64,000 nt of DNA. It comes from Dipteris shenzhenensis. Taxonomy: Eukaryota > Polypodiophyta > Polypodiopsida > Gleicheniales. Both the position numbers and the translations under genes were made by a program. The stretch lies in assembly GCA_047967505.1 (NCBI GenBank), contig CM106541.1. The stretch is one strand, 5' to 3'. Positions 22,229 to 33,695 of this stretch are shown here, piece after piece. Below the pieces are notes generated by a model. It saw only the letters and a program-made list of their open reading frames with translations, was not told the DNA's origin and made no database searches. Within the stretch, counting starts at the first letter, position 1. Every line of letters begins with the position of its first letter.

Positions 22229-24091
22229 CTATTTCTTCCAGGGCCTGCCAATCGGAACTCTCTTTTTTATCTTGATTGGACTCTTTTTCTTCCTTATGGG
22301 CTTGATGTCGACTGTTTGTTTATCAATACTTGCCTCTGCTGCTTGTCTGGGAGGGGTATCCTTTTCTTCAGCTGTCTCCACGTGTTCTTCTTCTTGGATT
22401 GTGTCGCCTGATGCAATCATGGGTGGCTCTCAAAACCTTATGAGCTTGTGTTTTCCATAGCCCTCCAGACATTTGGGCTCCTTAACACCACATGCTAATG
22501 CATAAGAAGTGTAAGACAAAAAGTAAGAGGCCCTAGAGGCCTGTTTGTTCACATAATCCCCAAATATATCTATGGGAGACAACCTCTCTATCAAAATGAT
22601 CTTTTCCTTTTGCCATGAAAGATCATGTCCACCTAAAACCCTGGGACAAACATTTTAAGAAGTAAACAATGGCTTCTCCATTGTTGCTCAACTGCCTATG
22701 GTAAATCAAGATCTTAGCACTGCCTAGATCATGAATATAATGAGCTAGGCTTGATAGTTGGCCAAACCCAGCCACCCTACTTCCACTTGTTCTCTAGAGG
22801 AATGTGTCATCCTCAATTTGTAGCTGCCACATATCAAAAGATTGGAGTGAGACAATACACAACCTACAAAACATTTAAGCAGAAGACAAAGTATTTGATT
22901 TGAAGTAACAAGATCGTACCTTCTCATTTTCATCAGCAGCAAGCAGTTCATCTTTCCAAAGATTTATTCCTCTCCCCTCCAGTATCGTACCTTCTCATTT
23001 TCATCAGCAGCAAGCAGTTCATCTTTCCAAAGATTTATTCCTCTCCCCTCCAGTCTAGCCTCTTCTTTAAGCTTTTCTGTGTATAGTGTTGAGAGATTCA
23101 TAGCTTCCTGTGTGAGCTGGAAGGCAGCTTCACCTGGCTCTTGGAACTTTCCAGCCTCTTTGAAACAAATAGTAAGGGCCTCTTTAGGATCAAAAATTGT
23201 TTCCAAAGCCAGAAGTGAATGGTCATCCTCGATGCCAACCTCCTTGTCAAGCCTTGAAGCCTTGGCAATAAGGGAAATGGCATAGTCCTCCCTCAAATTG
23301 AACATACACTCTATATCATGGAGGAAAACATAATCTTTTCCACCAATTAAGACACCTGGAAGCATGGGCACTGCATAGTTGCTGCTCTGAACATCAAAAT
23401 CTTCAACTGGCTGTGCTGTCCTAAGAGTTTTTGTCCTCAGTTGAACAAGGTCAAGAGCAACCACTTGTAGCCCCTCATCCTGGAGGTTGATATCTTCTTC
23501 TTGCTCTGCCATTTCTGTTACCAAAGGAACATCCTCTTTTACCTCTGCTTCAGATGTGTCTTCTTCTTTAGCCTCCTTCCCTTGTTCATCCAAAGAGTCC
23601 TAACTGAAGACAATGTACATAAGGAATGCCATGGTTTCCTCAAGCACTCTACACTTTTTGGTGTGCAAGTTACAATTGAATTTATATTGATAAGGCAGGC
23701 TGTCAAATCTTCTATTCACATGGTACCTCAGCCTGTCAATGGAGAAAATATGATTTATATGCACAAAAACCTTTTCACCTTCCACAATTCTTCCTGCCTC
23801 TGTCAGTTGTTTGAAGGTATCCCAATGGTCTGAAAGAAAATCTTTGTGATGCTCCACTACAGAGCTCATAGTGAACTCCATGTTGAAAATATTGTGGTAT
23901 ATGTGGAAGTTCCTCTGAGCCTTGCATTTGTGAAGAAACTTAAATAGGAGCAAATCTGTGAGCCAAATGGCAGCTCTTCCGGCCAAGCTCCAAACGGTGA
24001 CTCCCACAACGGCTCGACCTCTCCAATGACGTAGCTCCATATCTGCAGTAGTATCGGGCCTCCATTGATGCAACACATTGTGCAACTCCAA
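22229..24091 (-). pseudogene. Unrecognised second gene of the cassette, copy B
   Basis: Same layout as 14694-16484 and the same two in-frame TAG stops (23600-23602, 22794-22796). A 71-base tandem duplication at about 22912-23053 covers the end of exon 1 and its splice donor, giving two donors in a row. A one-base insertion near 22643 breaks the frame inside the last exon. The acidic middle (EEDTSEAEVKEDV) and the basic C-terminal tail are kept. No homologous family is recognised. Confidence 0.5.
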
Positions 24092-24169
24092 TAGTGCTCA
24101 AGCTTATGATATTCAACAACTATAGCCAAGCTGCCTCTATCAATGAACAACTCCAATGAAGGCCCGTCG

Positions 24170-24889
24170 CACGACCAGCCTCAGGCGCAACCCATCATCT
24201 TGACCACCTCAACCTTGTCTTTACTCTACATCAGTGCCTACCAGCAGCTATTGCTCCCAATCGCAACTATAAGATCGCAACTACAAGCTGCTAGAAGCTA
24301 AGCTACTACAACGGCTCACTTGTAGCTCATAAAGCTCTACAGCTGCATCTACAATAGCAGCGACTATTAGATGAAGGCACCTCCTCCGTCAACCGGTTTT
24401 GCAACGAGATGGTCTCCTGCAACAACAGCTATTAACAAAGCAATCAACTGCGCTTCAGCAGCCCATGCTCCAAACCACCTCCTCCAAGTGGATAGCTCCA
24501 GTGCTCCTTCAGCCAAGCTTTCACCGACGAGACATACAGCTCCTAAGGAGGCAGCCAAGCTCCAACTGTGACTCTCTGGCTTCAACTACGCCCTCCACCA
24601 ATGGGCAGTCTTCAATGCACAAATGAAGAGCAACTAGCAATGAAGCAAGATCGAAGGAAGATCGCATGCACAGCTAGCACCAATGAGGCAGAGAATGCAA
24701 AGCACCACGTCGCCATGGCCATAGTTGCCCCACCGTTGTCATCGCTGTAGCATTGCTTTCTCTCTTTCATCTCTAAGGTCCTAAACCTTAGGACACATGG
24801 CAGCAGATAGCAAAGACATGTGGCAGATTGGATTTAACTAGGGTTAGTCAAGTAAACCCACAACGGTAAAGTTAGGTAAGGGCTTGGTT
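24170..24889. other. Cassette edge and unique spacer
   Basis: The first roughly 220 bases match the end of the cassette relative at 47990-48216 (GACCAGCCTCAGG.., then GCAGCGACTATTAGATGAAGGC). From about 24396 to 24889 the sequence is found only here. Short open frames over 24367-24750 overlap on both strands, are rich in Ala, Ser, Pro and Thr, and have no recognisable domain. Confidence 0.4.
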
Positions 24890-25460
24890 AGTTTTCTACC
24901 ACATGGCAGATCAAAAGAAACTATGGTTAAGTTAACTCAACCCACACTAAAAAATGGTTAAGTTTAGGTTAAGGATTGGTTAACTGCCACATCAACAAGT
25001 GCCACCTAAGCACAGAGGCACAGTTTGAATTCTGTATGTGAATTCCTATGCCACATCATCAAAGGCCCCTCTTCTTGATCAAAACATTGACAAGCTGTAA
25101 CTTCCAATCCCGGAAGAATTTGCACACGCTCCAAAAACAAAAAGTGATTGCCTTTTTGAGCTCTATGCACCTATCAAGTCAAAATCATTGTATGCAATTA
25201 GACACTGCGATTGAAGCAAAACAAAGTTCATGGTAAGACCTTTACAACAAATGGAAAAGCAACGCATGATGAATGCAAAAAGCATGCCAAAAGCACAAGT
25301 GCATGAGATGACCATAGCATAGAGCATGGCATCCACACCTAAAGCATCAAGGCACATGGAAGAACAAATCATAATGCATCAAGCTACATCAAGCGAAGAA
25401 GACAATGCCATCGACAACATGCATTGAGAAGCAACAACTTTTCCCCCTTCAACCCATATG

Positions 25461-25645
25461 TTTGTAAATCAAACCTGACCACCTGAGAGTAGCCATGTAA
25501 GCATCCAGGGGAGGTATTGACATGTAAACCACACTTTACCACCTTAAGTAGCAATGTATGCACTAAGGAGAGGTGATGGATTTGTAACTCACATCTGACT
25601 ACCTTGCAGTATCCAAAGGATCATGGCACCAAGGGGAGGTGTTGA
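25461..25645 (+). repeat. Three tandem ~60-base units carrying polypurine tracts
   Basis: Three diverged units each begin TTTGTAAAT/TGTAAACC/TTTGTAACT, continue with CTGACCACCT-like sequence and end with a purine run (CAGGGGAGG, AAGGAGAGG, AAGGGGAGG) followed by TATTGA, TGATGG or TGTTGA. The last run directly precedes the copia LTR start. Polypurine tracts prime plus-strand DNA synthesis, so this looks like a triplicated primer region. The copy at about 49312-49494 has the same three units. Confidence 0.65.
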
Positions 25646-25997
25646 GAGTTGTGGTGCCATGAGCACATAGATTAAAGAGAAAAGGTATGTGCTAAGGAAT
25701 GTATTAAAGTAGCCACCCTAGGATGTGGACTACATGATTCGGAGATGTGGATCAAGGATATCCACAAGGAGAGATGTGGATGAGAGGATCCCACGTGGTT
25801 TGACTATTCAAAGGGCACTCTCTATATAAGAGGCGTATCATGTATTGTTGAACACACATCAATTGCAAGAGATACAGATTTGCTATCTCCCTCTCATATC
25901 TTATTTAGTGTGCTTTGATCCTCCTTAGTTCTTTCGTTTATCTTGTGTGCACTAGGCTAGTACGATCTGCACTTTGTCAAGGTCTCCTCCACTAACA
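25640..25997 (+). mobile_element. Copia-type LTR (solo or 3' LTR), segment D1
   Basis: It begins TGTTGAGAGTTG right after the polypurine run AAGGGGAGG and ends CACTAACA, so the ends are TGTT..AACA. The length, about 358 bp, fits copia LTRs. A TATA-like word (TCTATATAAGAGG) lies near 25812. I see no pol gene upstream within 600 bases. In segment D2 the same LTR carries a MITE insertion. Confidence 0.65.
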
Positions 25998-26279
25998 TAA
26001 CTCAAGCATCCTCAAGCGTGGTGGGATCTATTTCCTTTGAGCTCACATACCTAGAAAGAAAAAAGTGCAAGATATTAGCAATATGAAAACCTTGCATGGA
26101 GCATTGATATGCTTCACATTTTGTATAGTGTAAAGCACCTCACAAGCTCGCCCATCTTGTAAATACAATCCTTCACGTCCTTTGATGCACTACGAGAAAT
26201 GCTAGTAGGTAGTATGAAGTGAACACATGATTGATGGTTGATTAGTTGCTTCTACACTCACAAATTTGGAAGGAAAAAG

Positions 26280-26645
26280 AGATTATGCTAAGTCATACTT
26301 TCTTGTGCCAATCATGAGATTTCAAGCCATATAATTGCTCTACACCTTAGTTTCTTACTCTTTGTCATGAAGGCCTCCTTCAAACACCTCATGCATCTAG
26401 TGGGAGTACAAATTGTAGTGATAGCTCGCTTCACCGCCACCATCTCTAGCTTTGATAACTTTCATGGTGCACGGGGTAAAAAGACATGCCCATTTGGCCT
26501 CTTGTGACCAATCTTTCCCTATGGTGCGTAGATCCTCCCTTATGCCTGTGGAATCTCGTGTCGAATTCAAAATGTTCCCAAATGGTAGATGCCACATTCT
26601 TGAAGATATGCATGGGACATCATGGCCTTCATGCGCTTTGTAGTT
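26280..26645 (-). pseudogene. CACTA TNP2-type transposase fragment, segment D1
   Basis: On the - strand, in shifting frames, the translation shows MHIFKNV..TIW, GIREDLR and MRCLKEAF, followed by a degenerate match to KSHDWHK. This is the same order as in the better preserved transposase at 39983-41503 (DPMHIFKNVGATIW, GVREDLRAM, MRCLKGAFS, LKSHDWHK). The piece is short, with many frameshifts. Its near-identical sister is at 50400-50760. Confidence 0.65.
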
Positions 26646-26649
26646 GCTA

Positions 26650-27440
26650 ACAACTATAGATATTGTTTTATTCCATACAAAGAGCATCCAGAAAGATTGG
26701 CTGATGAGACCATCAATGCTGTATGCTCTAGGTATCCCGATCCCCCCAATGTTGAGTTCACAGAGAAATGGACAAAGTCAAATATTGTTGTTATACTTGT
26801 TGCCAATAAAAGATCTTTGCTTAAGAGGCAGGCACTAGCCGAGATTGCAAGGAGGGAGGGAGGTTAACCACCAAGGGGCCAGCCCCACACTGCTCATAAG
26901 TATGAGTGGAAGAAAGCAATGAAGGCATCGATGGCGGACCCCAAACTGCAACACGTGGAGGCATAAAGGATCCAAATGGAGCAATATGGAAACATACATT
27001 TTGGAGCAAGGGGTTTTGAATCATGGGAGGCCCAATTTATAAGTTTCGATCTCAAATTATATTGTGTTTATGTGGTTTATTAGGAGGTTGTTTTTTTGTA
27101 CTAACCCCTTTGCAAATTGTGTCATCTTTCAACTTGATATCGTGGATAGGTACCCTACTCTTATCGAGATAGCCTACCATCGTGGGCATCGCAGACGACA
27201 TACATGGAGGCACTTCTATGATGAGGGGTTGATTACTAAGGAGCAGTATATCCGGGCTACTCGAGCGCCCCCCAAGGTATTTAAAAGTACTTAAATAATG
27301 TCAATATTGTAAATAAATATTTGATTTCTCATTTACAAGCCACTGGGGATATTTGGGAGGAAGAAGGCAACAATACTGAGGAGGAAGAAGGCCATGAAGA
27401 AGGCGACGAAGAAGAGAGCGAGGACGCGAATAACTTAGAT
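26650..27440 (+). pseudogene. Transposon-associated gene fragment, possibly Transposase_24-like, segment D1
   Basis: Open pieces read ETINAVCSRYPDPP, ALAEIARREGG, HKYEWKKAMKASM and HFGARGFESWEAQF, then RYPTLIEIAYHRGHRRRHTWRHFYDEG. After an intron-like gap (27277-27339) comes a Glu-rich C-terminus ending at about 27440. The general pattern recalls the Ptta/En/Spm Transposase_24 family found in CACTA elements, and it sits next to a CACTA transposase fragment. The assignment is tentative because no piece is longer than about 80 codons. Confidence 0.4.
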
Positions 27441-27469
27441 TAGTCGTAGAAGTAGTGCTAGAATTAGTG

Positions 27470-27600
27470 CTAGCTACACTTTTTTGTACTTGAAGCCATT
27501 GGCTTGGCTTTATGCCTGTCTTGTATATATACTCCTCTTATTTTTTGTACTTGAAGCCATAGGTGGCTTGGCTTTGTGCTATATGTACATACAAACACTT
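27470..27600 (+). repeat. Two tandem ~65-base units in 3' flank
   Basis: TTTTTTGTACTTGAAGCCAT is followed by a TTGGCTTGGCTTTRTGC end, twice, with a small insertion in the second unit. It lies just downstream of the Glu-rich end of the preceding gene fragment and is probably its 3' untranslated region. It is also present at 51594-51720. Confidence 0.6.
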
Positions 27601-27619
27601 TTTGGGCTATGAATTAATA

Positions 27620-28497
27620 TACACTCCTTTTATTTTTTTGGCATTAAATTTCCTTGTGCAATGTTCTATCAATGAATGCCTTGTGAACTAAATGTTTTGG
27701 AGTTGTAATGTTTTATTCAGAATTGTAATTATCATCAGCTATAGACGTGCATGGAATCCTGCTAATTAAAATGCCAACCGTGCTAATTAAAATGTGGTTG
27801 GATGTAAGAATTGAATTGCACACTGTGGAAATGGGATTCTTGCAATCACACAGCATACACATCATTCTGTTCACCCATAAAAAATTCTAAATTTTTTTAA
27901 AAAAAAAATCTCGAGAGCATTTGTTAGTGCATTTTTCTATTTTTTTTCAAATAATTTCTACAGAGCATCTATAGGCGCATCTGTTTGGTATATAGAGATG
28001 TCTATAGACGCGGGTCTATAGATGCGCAAATAGACACACCCGTAAGTTTCTTTTTAAATCAAGGAAATGCATTTGTGTGAGCGTCTATGGATTCACGTCT
28101 ATAGATTCATTGTGTTGTTGTGCATGTGCGAGCGAAAGAGGAGAGAAACCTAAATTTTAGTGTTTGTGTGTGTATGTCTCCTTAGTTGGACTGTTTATGT
28201 GTGTATGTGTGCATGCCTACTGCATGCATGCATGTGTACCTGTGTGTAGGATGGCAATAGTCCCGAGACATAATTTGTTTGTGTATGACAGAGAGAGTCT
28301 CTAACAAGGATGTGTGCATGTATGTGTGTCCATTTGCACATAAATTGGGGGATGGACCTCCTATGTTTTTGAGTATCTATGTGTATACGTATGCTTGTAA
28401 GGAAAATACTAAAGCAAGAGAGAGCACTATGGGTGTGCAATAAAGAGGAAAATATTATGCACACTAAGACAAAGAGAGGGTGTGTAATAGAGAGAGA

Positions 28498-28498
<1 letters not shown>
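27620..28498. other. AT-rich non-coding stretch
   Basis: No supported gene. It includes a run of short inverted words around TCTATAGACG/CGTCTATAG at 27990-28110, and TG/CATG-rich simple sequence at 28160-28400. It is conserved in segment D2 (51780-52630) with scattered differences. Confidence 0.5.
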
Positions 28499-28537
<39 letters not shown>

Positions 28538-28595
28538 AGGTGATAATTGTGAAAGGTGCTCAAGATAAAATATTCATGCATATGGATGTCTATCA

Positions 28596-28641
<46 letters not shown>
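28499..28641. repeat. Two (GA)n microsatellites
   Basis: Pure GA runs at 28499-28534 and 28599-28641, separated by 64 bases. The D2 counterparts (about 52627-52654 and 52718-52756) are shorter, as expected of slippage. Confidence 0.95.
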
Positions 28642-28644
<3 letters not shown>

Positions 28645-28666
28645 GGGGGAGAGTGGGGTATTTTCT

Positions 28667-28851
28667 ATGTGAATGCTTTGCCACTGGATCAACATCGCAT
28701 CACTACTCATCTAGCTAAATTGTTGATTAAATTGAACATAAAGCCAAGCCAAGTACTGCCTATGGTGGAGAGGGTCCTTAAACTTCAAATTAAAGATATT
28801 TTAAGGTCGCATTTGAACAGAACGGGTCTCTCGCCCATCGTAGGTGGGTGA
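28667..28851 (+). pseudogene. Hypothetical fragment, segment D1
   Basis: A frame of about 60 codons contains NALPLDQHR, KLNIKPSQV, MVERVLK and a DILRSHLNRTG end. The sister copy at 52785-52967 keeps the frame with several conservative changes and a Met at the equivalent of codon 1 (Val-Asn in D1). That suggests past selection or youth. No domain recognised and no promoter seen. Confidence 0.3.
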
Positions 28852-29563
28852 TACTACTTGTACCTATAATAGAGTGAAATAATGTATATATAATACAATA
28901 TATATAAATTAAGCTAGAAGTTATGTATGTGCTCAAATTTTAAAATTAAGAGCATTAAACAAGATTAATCATAAAGTGCCAAGTTGGCTGAGCTGCAAGT
29001 TTACAACGTTTTCCTTGTGAACTGTTTTCGTGAAATATGAGAATTGCCTTTAAGCATGTAAAGTGGTTCTTTATTTGAATTTTTAACTTTGACAATTGGA
29101 GTCTTTTGAACTTACCCATTATTGAAAGTTAATGGTTTTTAACCTCAATTTGTGGATTTTAGAGATAAGCGATTTGTCTATTCTTGTAGAAAATCGTTTT
29201 CTGTAAACAAGCATGTGAAATTTTTTGAATCTTTAAGTCCGTTATGAAATGCTCGAGGGAGGCTATTAGCGGGAAAATAGGCCGCAAGCCTTCTATTTTT
29301 GCCAACCCCAGGGTATTTTACGGACCCGTATAGACTCCTTCTCACCATCGACGGGTACCAGGGATGTGGCGTGCATGTTGATCGATGCCAATAAACTTTA
29401 ACATTGGATAGTGACGTACAAACTTCTGTGAGTCAAAAATCGGACGGCTGGGATTTTGGTGTTCATTTTAGGACACAAAGTCGTCGAGGCCTCTAACTGC
29501 AATGGAAGCTGCCTTGCTACACTCATACTCGCTGGCAGATGATAAATTGTGACATACAGCGCC

Positions 29564-29570
29564 TATAAAA
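29564..29570 (+). promoter_or_regulatory. TATA box of small secreted-protein gene, copy 1
   Basis: TATAAAA in a GC-richer context (GCGCC before, GCCACC after), 99 bases upstream of the ATG at 29669. The copy at 53429-53435 has the same spacing. The 5' leader between them is C-rich and lacks upstream ATGs. Confidence 0.65.
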
Positions 29571-29668
29571 GCCACCAGCGCTCACATCCTTACCACCACC
29601 GCACTCTTCACTCATCCCCGCTCTCCGATTGTATCGTTAGGTCTCTCGTCCGGCTTACTTAGCAGGTC

Positions 29669-29986
29669 ATGGAAAAGTCTGGCAATACAGCCGCTTTATT
29701 CGCCTTCTTCGTGATGGCACTCATTCTGGGCTCCGAAGCCACTTCCAGTATCACGAACAAATCGAGCCATGACATCGTCGTTGTTTCCGGGACAGCTACT
29801 GTATCTGTGGTAGTGGGCGCTACAGTGGACCTGACGGTCGGCCTGGAGGACTTGTATATCGAGAACCCCTACACTGGCAGGAAGAAAGGTCCGATTACAT
29901 TGCTGGATCTGTCTCTATATGTGGTCGTGGATGATCCCATCACAGGATACGTGGACCTTTGCCTTGTCGTCGTCGCTGACATATAG
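29669..29986 (+). CDS. Small secreted protein, unknown family, copy 1
   Basis: An intact gene of 105 codons with its own TATA box, the best host-gene candidate in the window. Residues 1-24 look like a signal peptide: MEKSGN, a hydrophobic core ALFAFFVMALIL and a small-residue GSEA end, so the product is probably secreted. The mature part is short, Val/Thr/Asp-rich and likely beta-rich (VVVSGTATVSVVVGATVDL, YVDLCLVVVADI), with one Cys. I do not recognise the family; a cell-wall or defence-type peptide is possible but unproven. GC content is higher than in the surrounding transposon debris. The copy at 53534 differs by four codons. Confidence 0.7.
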   Translation: MEKSGNTAALFAFFVMALILGSEATSSITNKSSHDIVVVSGTATVSVVVGATVDLTVGLEDLYIENPYTGRKKGPITLLDLSLYVVVDDPITGYVDLCLVVVADI

Positions 29987-30842
29987 CGCTAAGAGGACTA
30001 TAAGGTCTGAAGTCATAGTTCTTATGTAGCCAGTTATGGTGTATCTATGAGCGAGTGTGCCTCAGATCTTATGCTTCAGTTAAGAATAATTTCATAGCAC
30101 CATTTTTATCATGGAGCACGTAATTACTAACTTGAAGTGGAACTCGAATCCTGCCATTCATTGAATTTTTGCCAAAAGAAAAAACAAAAGACTGAGTATA
30201 AATATGGATATGAGACAAAGCATAAGGTCCATCAGGACCTGATCCTCCTTATAAATGTCAGGGGTGGTGCTTTATTATTGACTTGTTGATTTTCATAAGA
30301 GCACATCTTTAATCCTTAGTTGAAACCTATAAAATATTGTGATATGAACTACAACCATATGAATTGTCATCAATGGATTTTGCATCCAGCTTGGCTATCT
30401 CTATTGTTGCCAATTTTCGAATTGCCCTTGCATCAAGAACATGCATCAAAAGAGAGGAATGTTGTAGGAAGTTAGATTGAAGTAGTTATATCTAGGGCAA
30501 GGGCACAACAATTATATATTTTTATAATAATATAAAATATAACTATATAGCCACACATACTATGGGCAAGGAGGTGGTGCACTTCGTTCTCCAAAAAATT
30601 ATAATATGAGAGAATGACCATTTCCCTGTGCATCTAGATTGAGATCATCGATAATATTAGCATCGAGTATCATCACAATTAAATCTTATGAATGGATAAG
30701 AGACTAACATATTACTTGAACGTTAATAGTCGTATTTGTGCTCCAACTCAAGGTGGTAAGGTTTTCTTCTTGAGACATTTTCTCGATGGCATCCTCCTCT
30801 TTACGTGATGTAGCTTGATGCATGATGTTTTGTTCTTCATGT
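29987..30842. other. Gene 3' flank and non-coding sequence
   Basis: No supported gene. At about 30088 D1 lacks the roughly 1.4-kb stretch present in D2 (53957-55335). The end, near 30842, is an abrupt junction with gypsy LTR sequence (TCATGTCCCTCCTTCCACTC) that shares only CCCT with the D2 continuation. That indicates a deletion between the gene segment and the LTR. Confidence 0.5.
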
Positions 30843-33142
30843 CCCTCCTTCCACTCTACTACTCCGTGTCACTCTGTCGTCTCTTCCTTCTCATCGCTGT
30901 CTCTCTACTACTACCAAAGGCCCCTAGCAAAGAATCTATGATACCATACTTGGAGGACCTATACCATCAATATTACGATATAAAAGATGGAAAGGTAGAC
31001 AAGCCATCAGTCCCTAGGGTGCATTTGTGTCCCTCCACACACACCACATGCAAGGATTACTCCAACCAAGATAAGACCGATTGTGAAATCCCATAGCATT
31101 CTATTGAGTGTGTATCCTAGGCTACATCCCAGAGGAAGGCCACACCCCCAAGGAAGCTCCCCGGAGTAAGGAGCACAAGAAAAAAGAAGTGAAGAATAAG
31201 AAGAAGAAGAGAGATGACAAAGGAGAGGGTAGCACTCTATCGAAGACCAAACAATGAGAAGACCAAAGTATTATAAAGTACTCCAATTTGGAGAATGTAA
31301 TTACAGTTTCTAGTATATGAGAGGGAGCCCTCTCTTGCATATTTGTTGTAACCCCTCTTGGATATTTGTTATGCTCTATGATGAGATTATGTTTCATCCC
31401 TCTCTTTGTTATTTCTTATGCTATATGTTTTTGAAAAGAGAGAAAAATTAGGGGAAAGAGAGAGGAGCAAAAAGGGGAAGAGAGGAAAAGAGAGAGAAAA
31501 GAGAGGAAAAGAGAGAAAAGAGGGAAAAAAGAGGAGAAAAGAGAGAAAAGAGGAAACAAGAGGAGAAAAGAGGGGAAATAAGAGAGAAAGAAAGGAAATA
31601 AGATAGAAAAGAGAGGAAATAAAAGAGAGAGAGAGAGAGAGGGGAGAAAGGGGATGTGAAAAAATAAGAGAAAGGGAAAAGGAGAGGAGTGAATGAAAAG
31701 AGAGGATGGAAGAGAAAAAGAGAGGAGAGAAAGAGAGAAAAAAGAGGGAAAAAGAGAAGAGAGGAAATAAGAGATGAAATAAGAGAAGAGAGGAAATAAG
31801 AGGAGAGAGGAGAAGCAAGGGGAGAAAGAGGGAAAAGAGAGGGGGAAAGAGGAGAAAAGAGGGTAAATGAGGGAGGGAAAGTGAGGAAATAAGTTCGCTA
31901 GAGGAAATAAGGGGAGGGCGGAAATAAGACAAGAGAGGGAAAGTGAGGAGAGAAGAGAGAAAATAAGAGGGAGGAAGAAGAGAGAAGAGATGAAAGAAAA
32001 GAGGGAAAATAGGAGAGAAAGAGTGCTGCCTTTGTGCCAACATAGACTTAGGTAGTACAGAATGTGTGTGTAGAGTAGCGACAAAGCTTCGCTTTTACTT
32101 GCATAAGGCTAGGAATAATCTCTCTTAGGAATCCTCAACATGCAAGTTCTACTTGCAAATCCTACATGCATGATCTACATGCAAGTCCTACATCATGCCA
32201 TTACTACATGCATGTTCTACATGCAAGTCCTACATGCATGTTCTACATATGAGTTCTACATGCAACTCCTACATGCAACATGCAACGCCTACATGCAACT
32301 TGCAACTCCTACATGCAACTTCTATATGCAAGTTATACATGTAGAGAGAGAATGTCTTACAATTCCTACATGGAGAGAGAGAATCTCCCCAACTTGTATA
32401 AATACCCCATAATGGAATCATGAAGCCCACACTCTTTGGGGCATTATGTTGAGTTCTACTTTGGTATTCCAAGCAATTGTCTCAAGTGTCCATACTTCCT
32501 TGCACTCCATGTCCAAAAGCATGTCCTAACCTTGCAACTCATCCTCCCCTCTCCTCCAACCTTGCAACCCATCTTCTCCCTCTCCTCCTCCTCCTCCTCC
32601 CTTCTCCTCCTCCCTCCTCCTCCCTCCTCCTCCTTCCTTCTCCTCCTCCCTCTTCCTCCTCCTCCTCCTCTTCCCTCCTCCTCTCCTCCCTCCTCCTCCT
32701 CCTCCTCCTCCCTCCTCCTCCTACGCTCTACCTTGAACCTTGGATCCTTCTTGAACCATGTACTCTACCTTGAACCTTGGATCCTTCTTCTAATACTTGG
32801 ACCTCTTCTAAACTATAGAACCTCTCTCTGCACCTTCAAACCTCCTTCTAAATGTTAAACCTCCCCCTAACCCTTAAACTCCTCCTAAACTCTTCAACCC
32901 CCAATGAAGGCGAAAGCCTTCATTACCCCAGCCATGATCATACACATTCCTTCCACACATGCACTATGTTTTCTTAGCACACTTAAGCCTATGTCTCTCA
33001 CCAGAATACAACTGGAGGTCCTAAGCTACACTTATACTACAAAAGACAACACCAATATGTCTATAGGTGACAAAAAGCCTTGGAACCCTGCAGACTCAGA
33101 ATACCATGCTCTTCCTACAGAAGTCGTGGGAAAGAGCCAACA
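30843..33142 (+). mobile_element. Gypsy LTR, copy 2, 5' truncated
   Basis: It corresponds to 719-3091 of copy 1, without the first roughly 500 bases of the candidate LTR. It keeps the purine tract (31433-32033), minisatellite (32140-32345), TATA box and TCC tract, and the CA end before the primer site. A segment of about 100 bases after the TCC tract is replaced compared with copies 1 and 3, near 32725-32780. Confidence 0.75.
32397..32404 (+). promoter_or_regulatory. TATA box of LTR promoter, copy 2
   Basis: TATAAATA with CCCC following, at the position equivalent to 2278. Confidence 0.55.
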
Positions 33143-33146
33143 TATT

Positions 33147-33166
33147 TGGCACCACTCCCGGGGAGA
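33147..33166 (+). other. Primer binding site, gypsy copy 2
   Basis: TGGCACCACTCCCGGGGAGA, five bases after the LTR end. It has lost two bases compared with copy 3. Confidence 0.6.
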
Positions 33167-33695
33167 CTAACGTCTCAAGTAACGAGTAAACATACACAAG
33201 TATGTGTAAAACATGAACTACTATGAATTTTTCATAAGCATAACACTCGAGGCTAAGGAGAGTAAAATTTTTTTCCAACTCTAACCAAACATATCAACCC
33301 CAAGCATCAACCTTAGGGTAGTACCTTAAGAGATTTTCTTTCTTTCCTAAAAAGAAGCCACTTCATAAACAAATCAGGCTAGGTAATGAACATGAAGGTG
33401 TAGATTTTGCAATTTTGATCATTTCACCTTTTTATAGAAGAGCGATCCGGGCTAACCATGAAAAGTTATGGCTCGGGAAGAGTTAGGGTTTAACCCTAAA
33501 CCTACACCCATTCCTATAAAAACCCACTCCCTCCCCTCATTCTTCTTCTTTCACATTTAGCCTCCATACTCTTCCCCATTCGGATCCCTATGCAAGACAC
33601 TCCTTCCTCTCCATCGACCAGCACCCTACTCCCATCCTCACACGGTGAGTTATTTCGAGCCCTTCTCGCAGTGATAACCTAGCCATCCACCCACC

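Noticed and set aside
9683-24170. A single giant LTR retrotransposon that captured two genes
   Set aside because: No paired LTRs with matching ends and target duplication flank this region. Its boundary at 16560 is a tandem duplication junction, so I left the integrase tail and the two-gene cassette as separate layers.
24367-24750. Overlapping Ala/Ser-rich frames on both strands, possible small gene
   Set aside because: Three frames overlap, none has a start context or domain, and the segment is missing from the sister copy.
28499-28710. Serine/leucine-rich - strand frame (171 codons)
   Set aside because: It runs through two GA microsatellites, and the D2 copy has different lengths and loses the frame.
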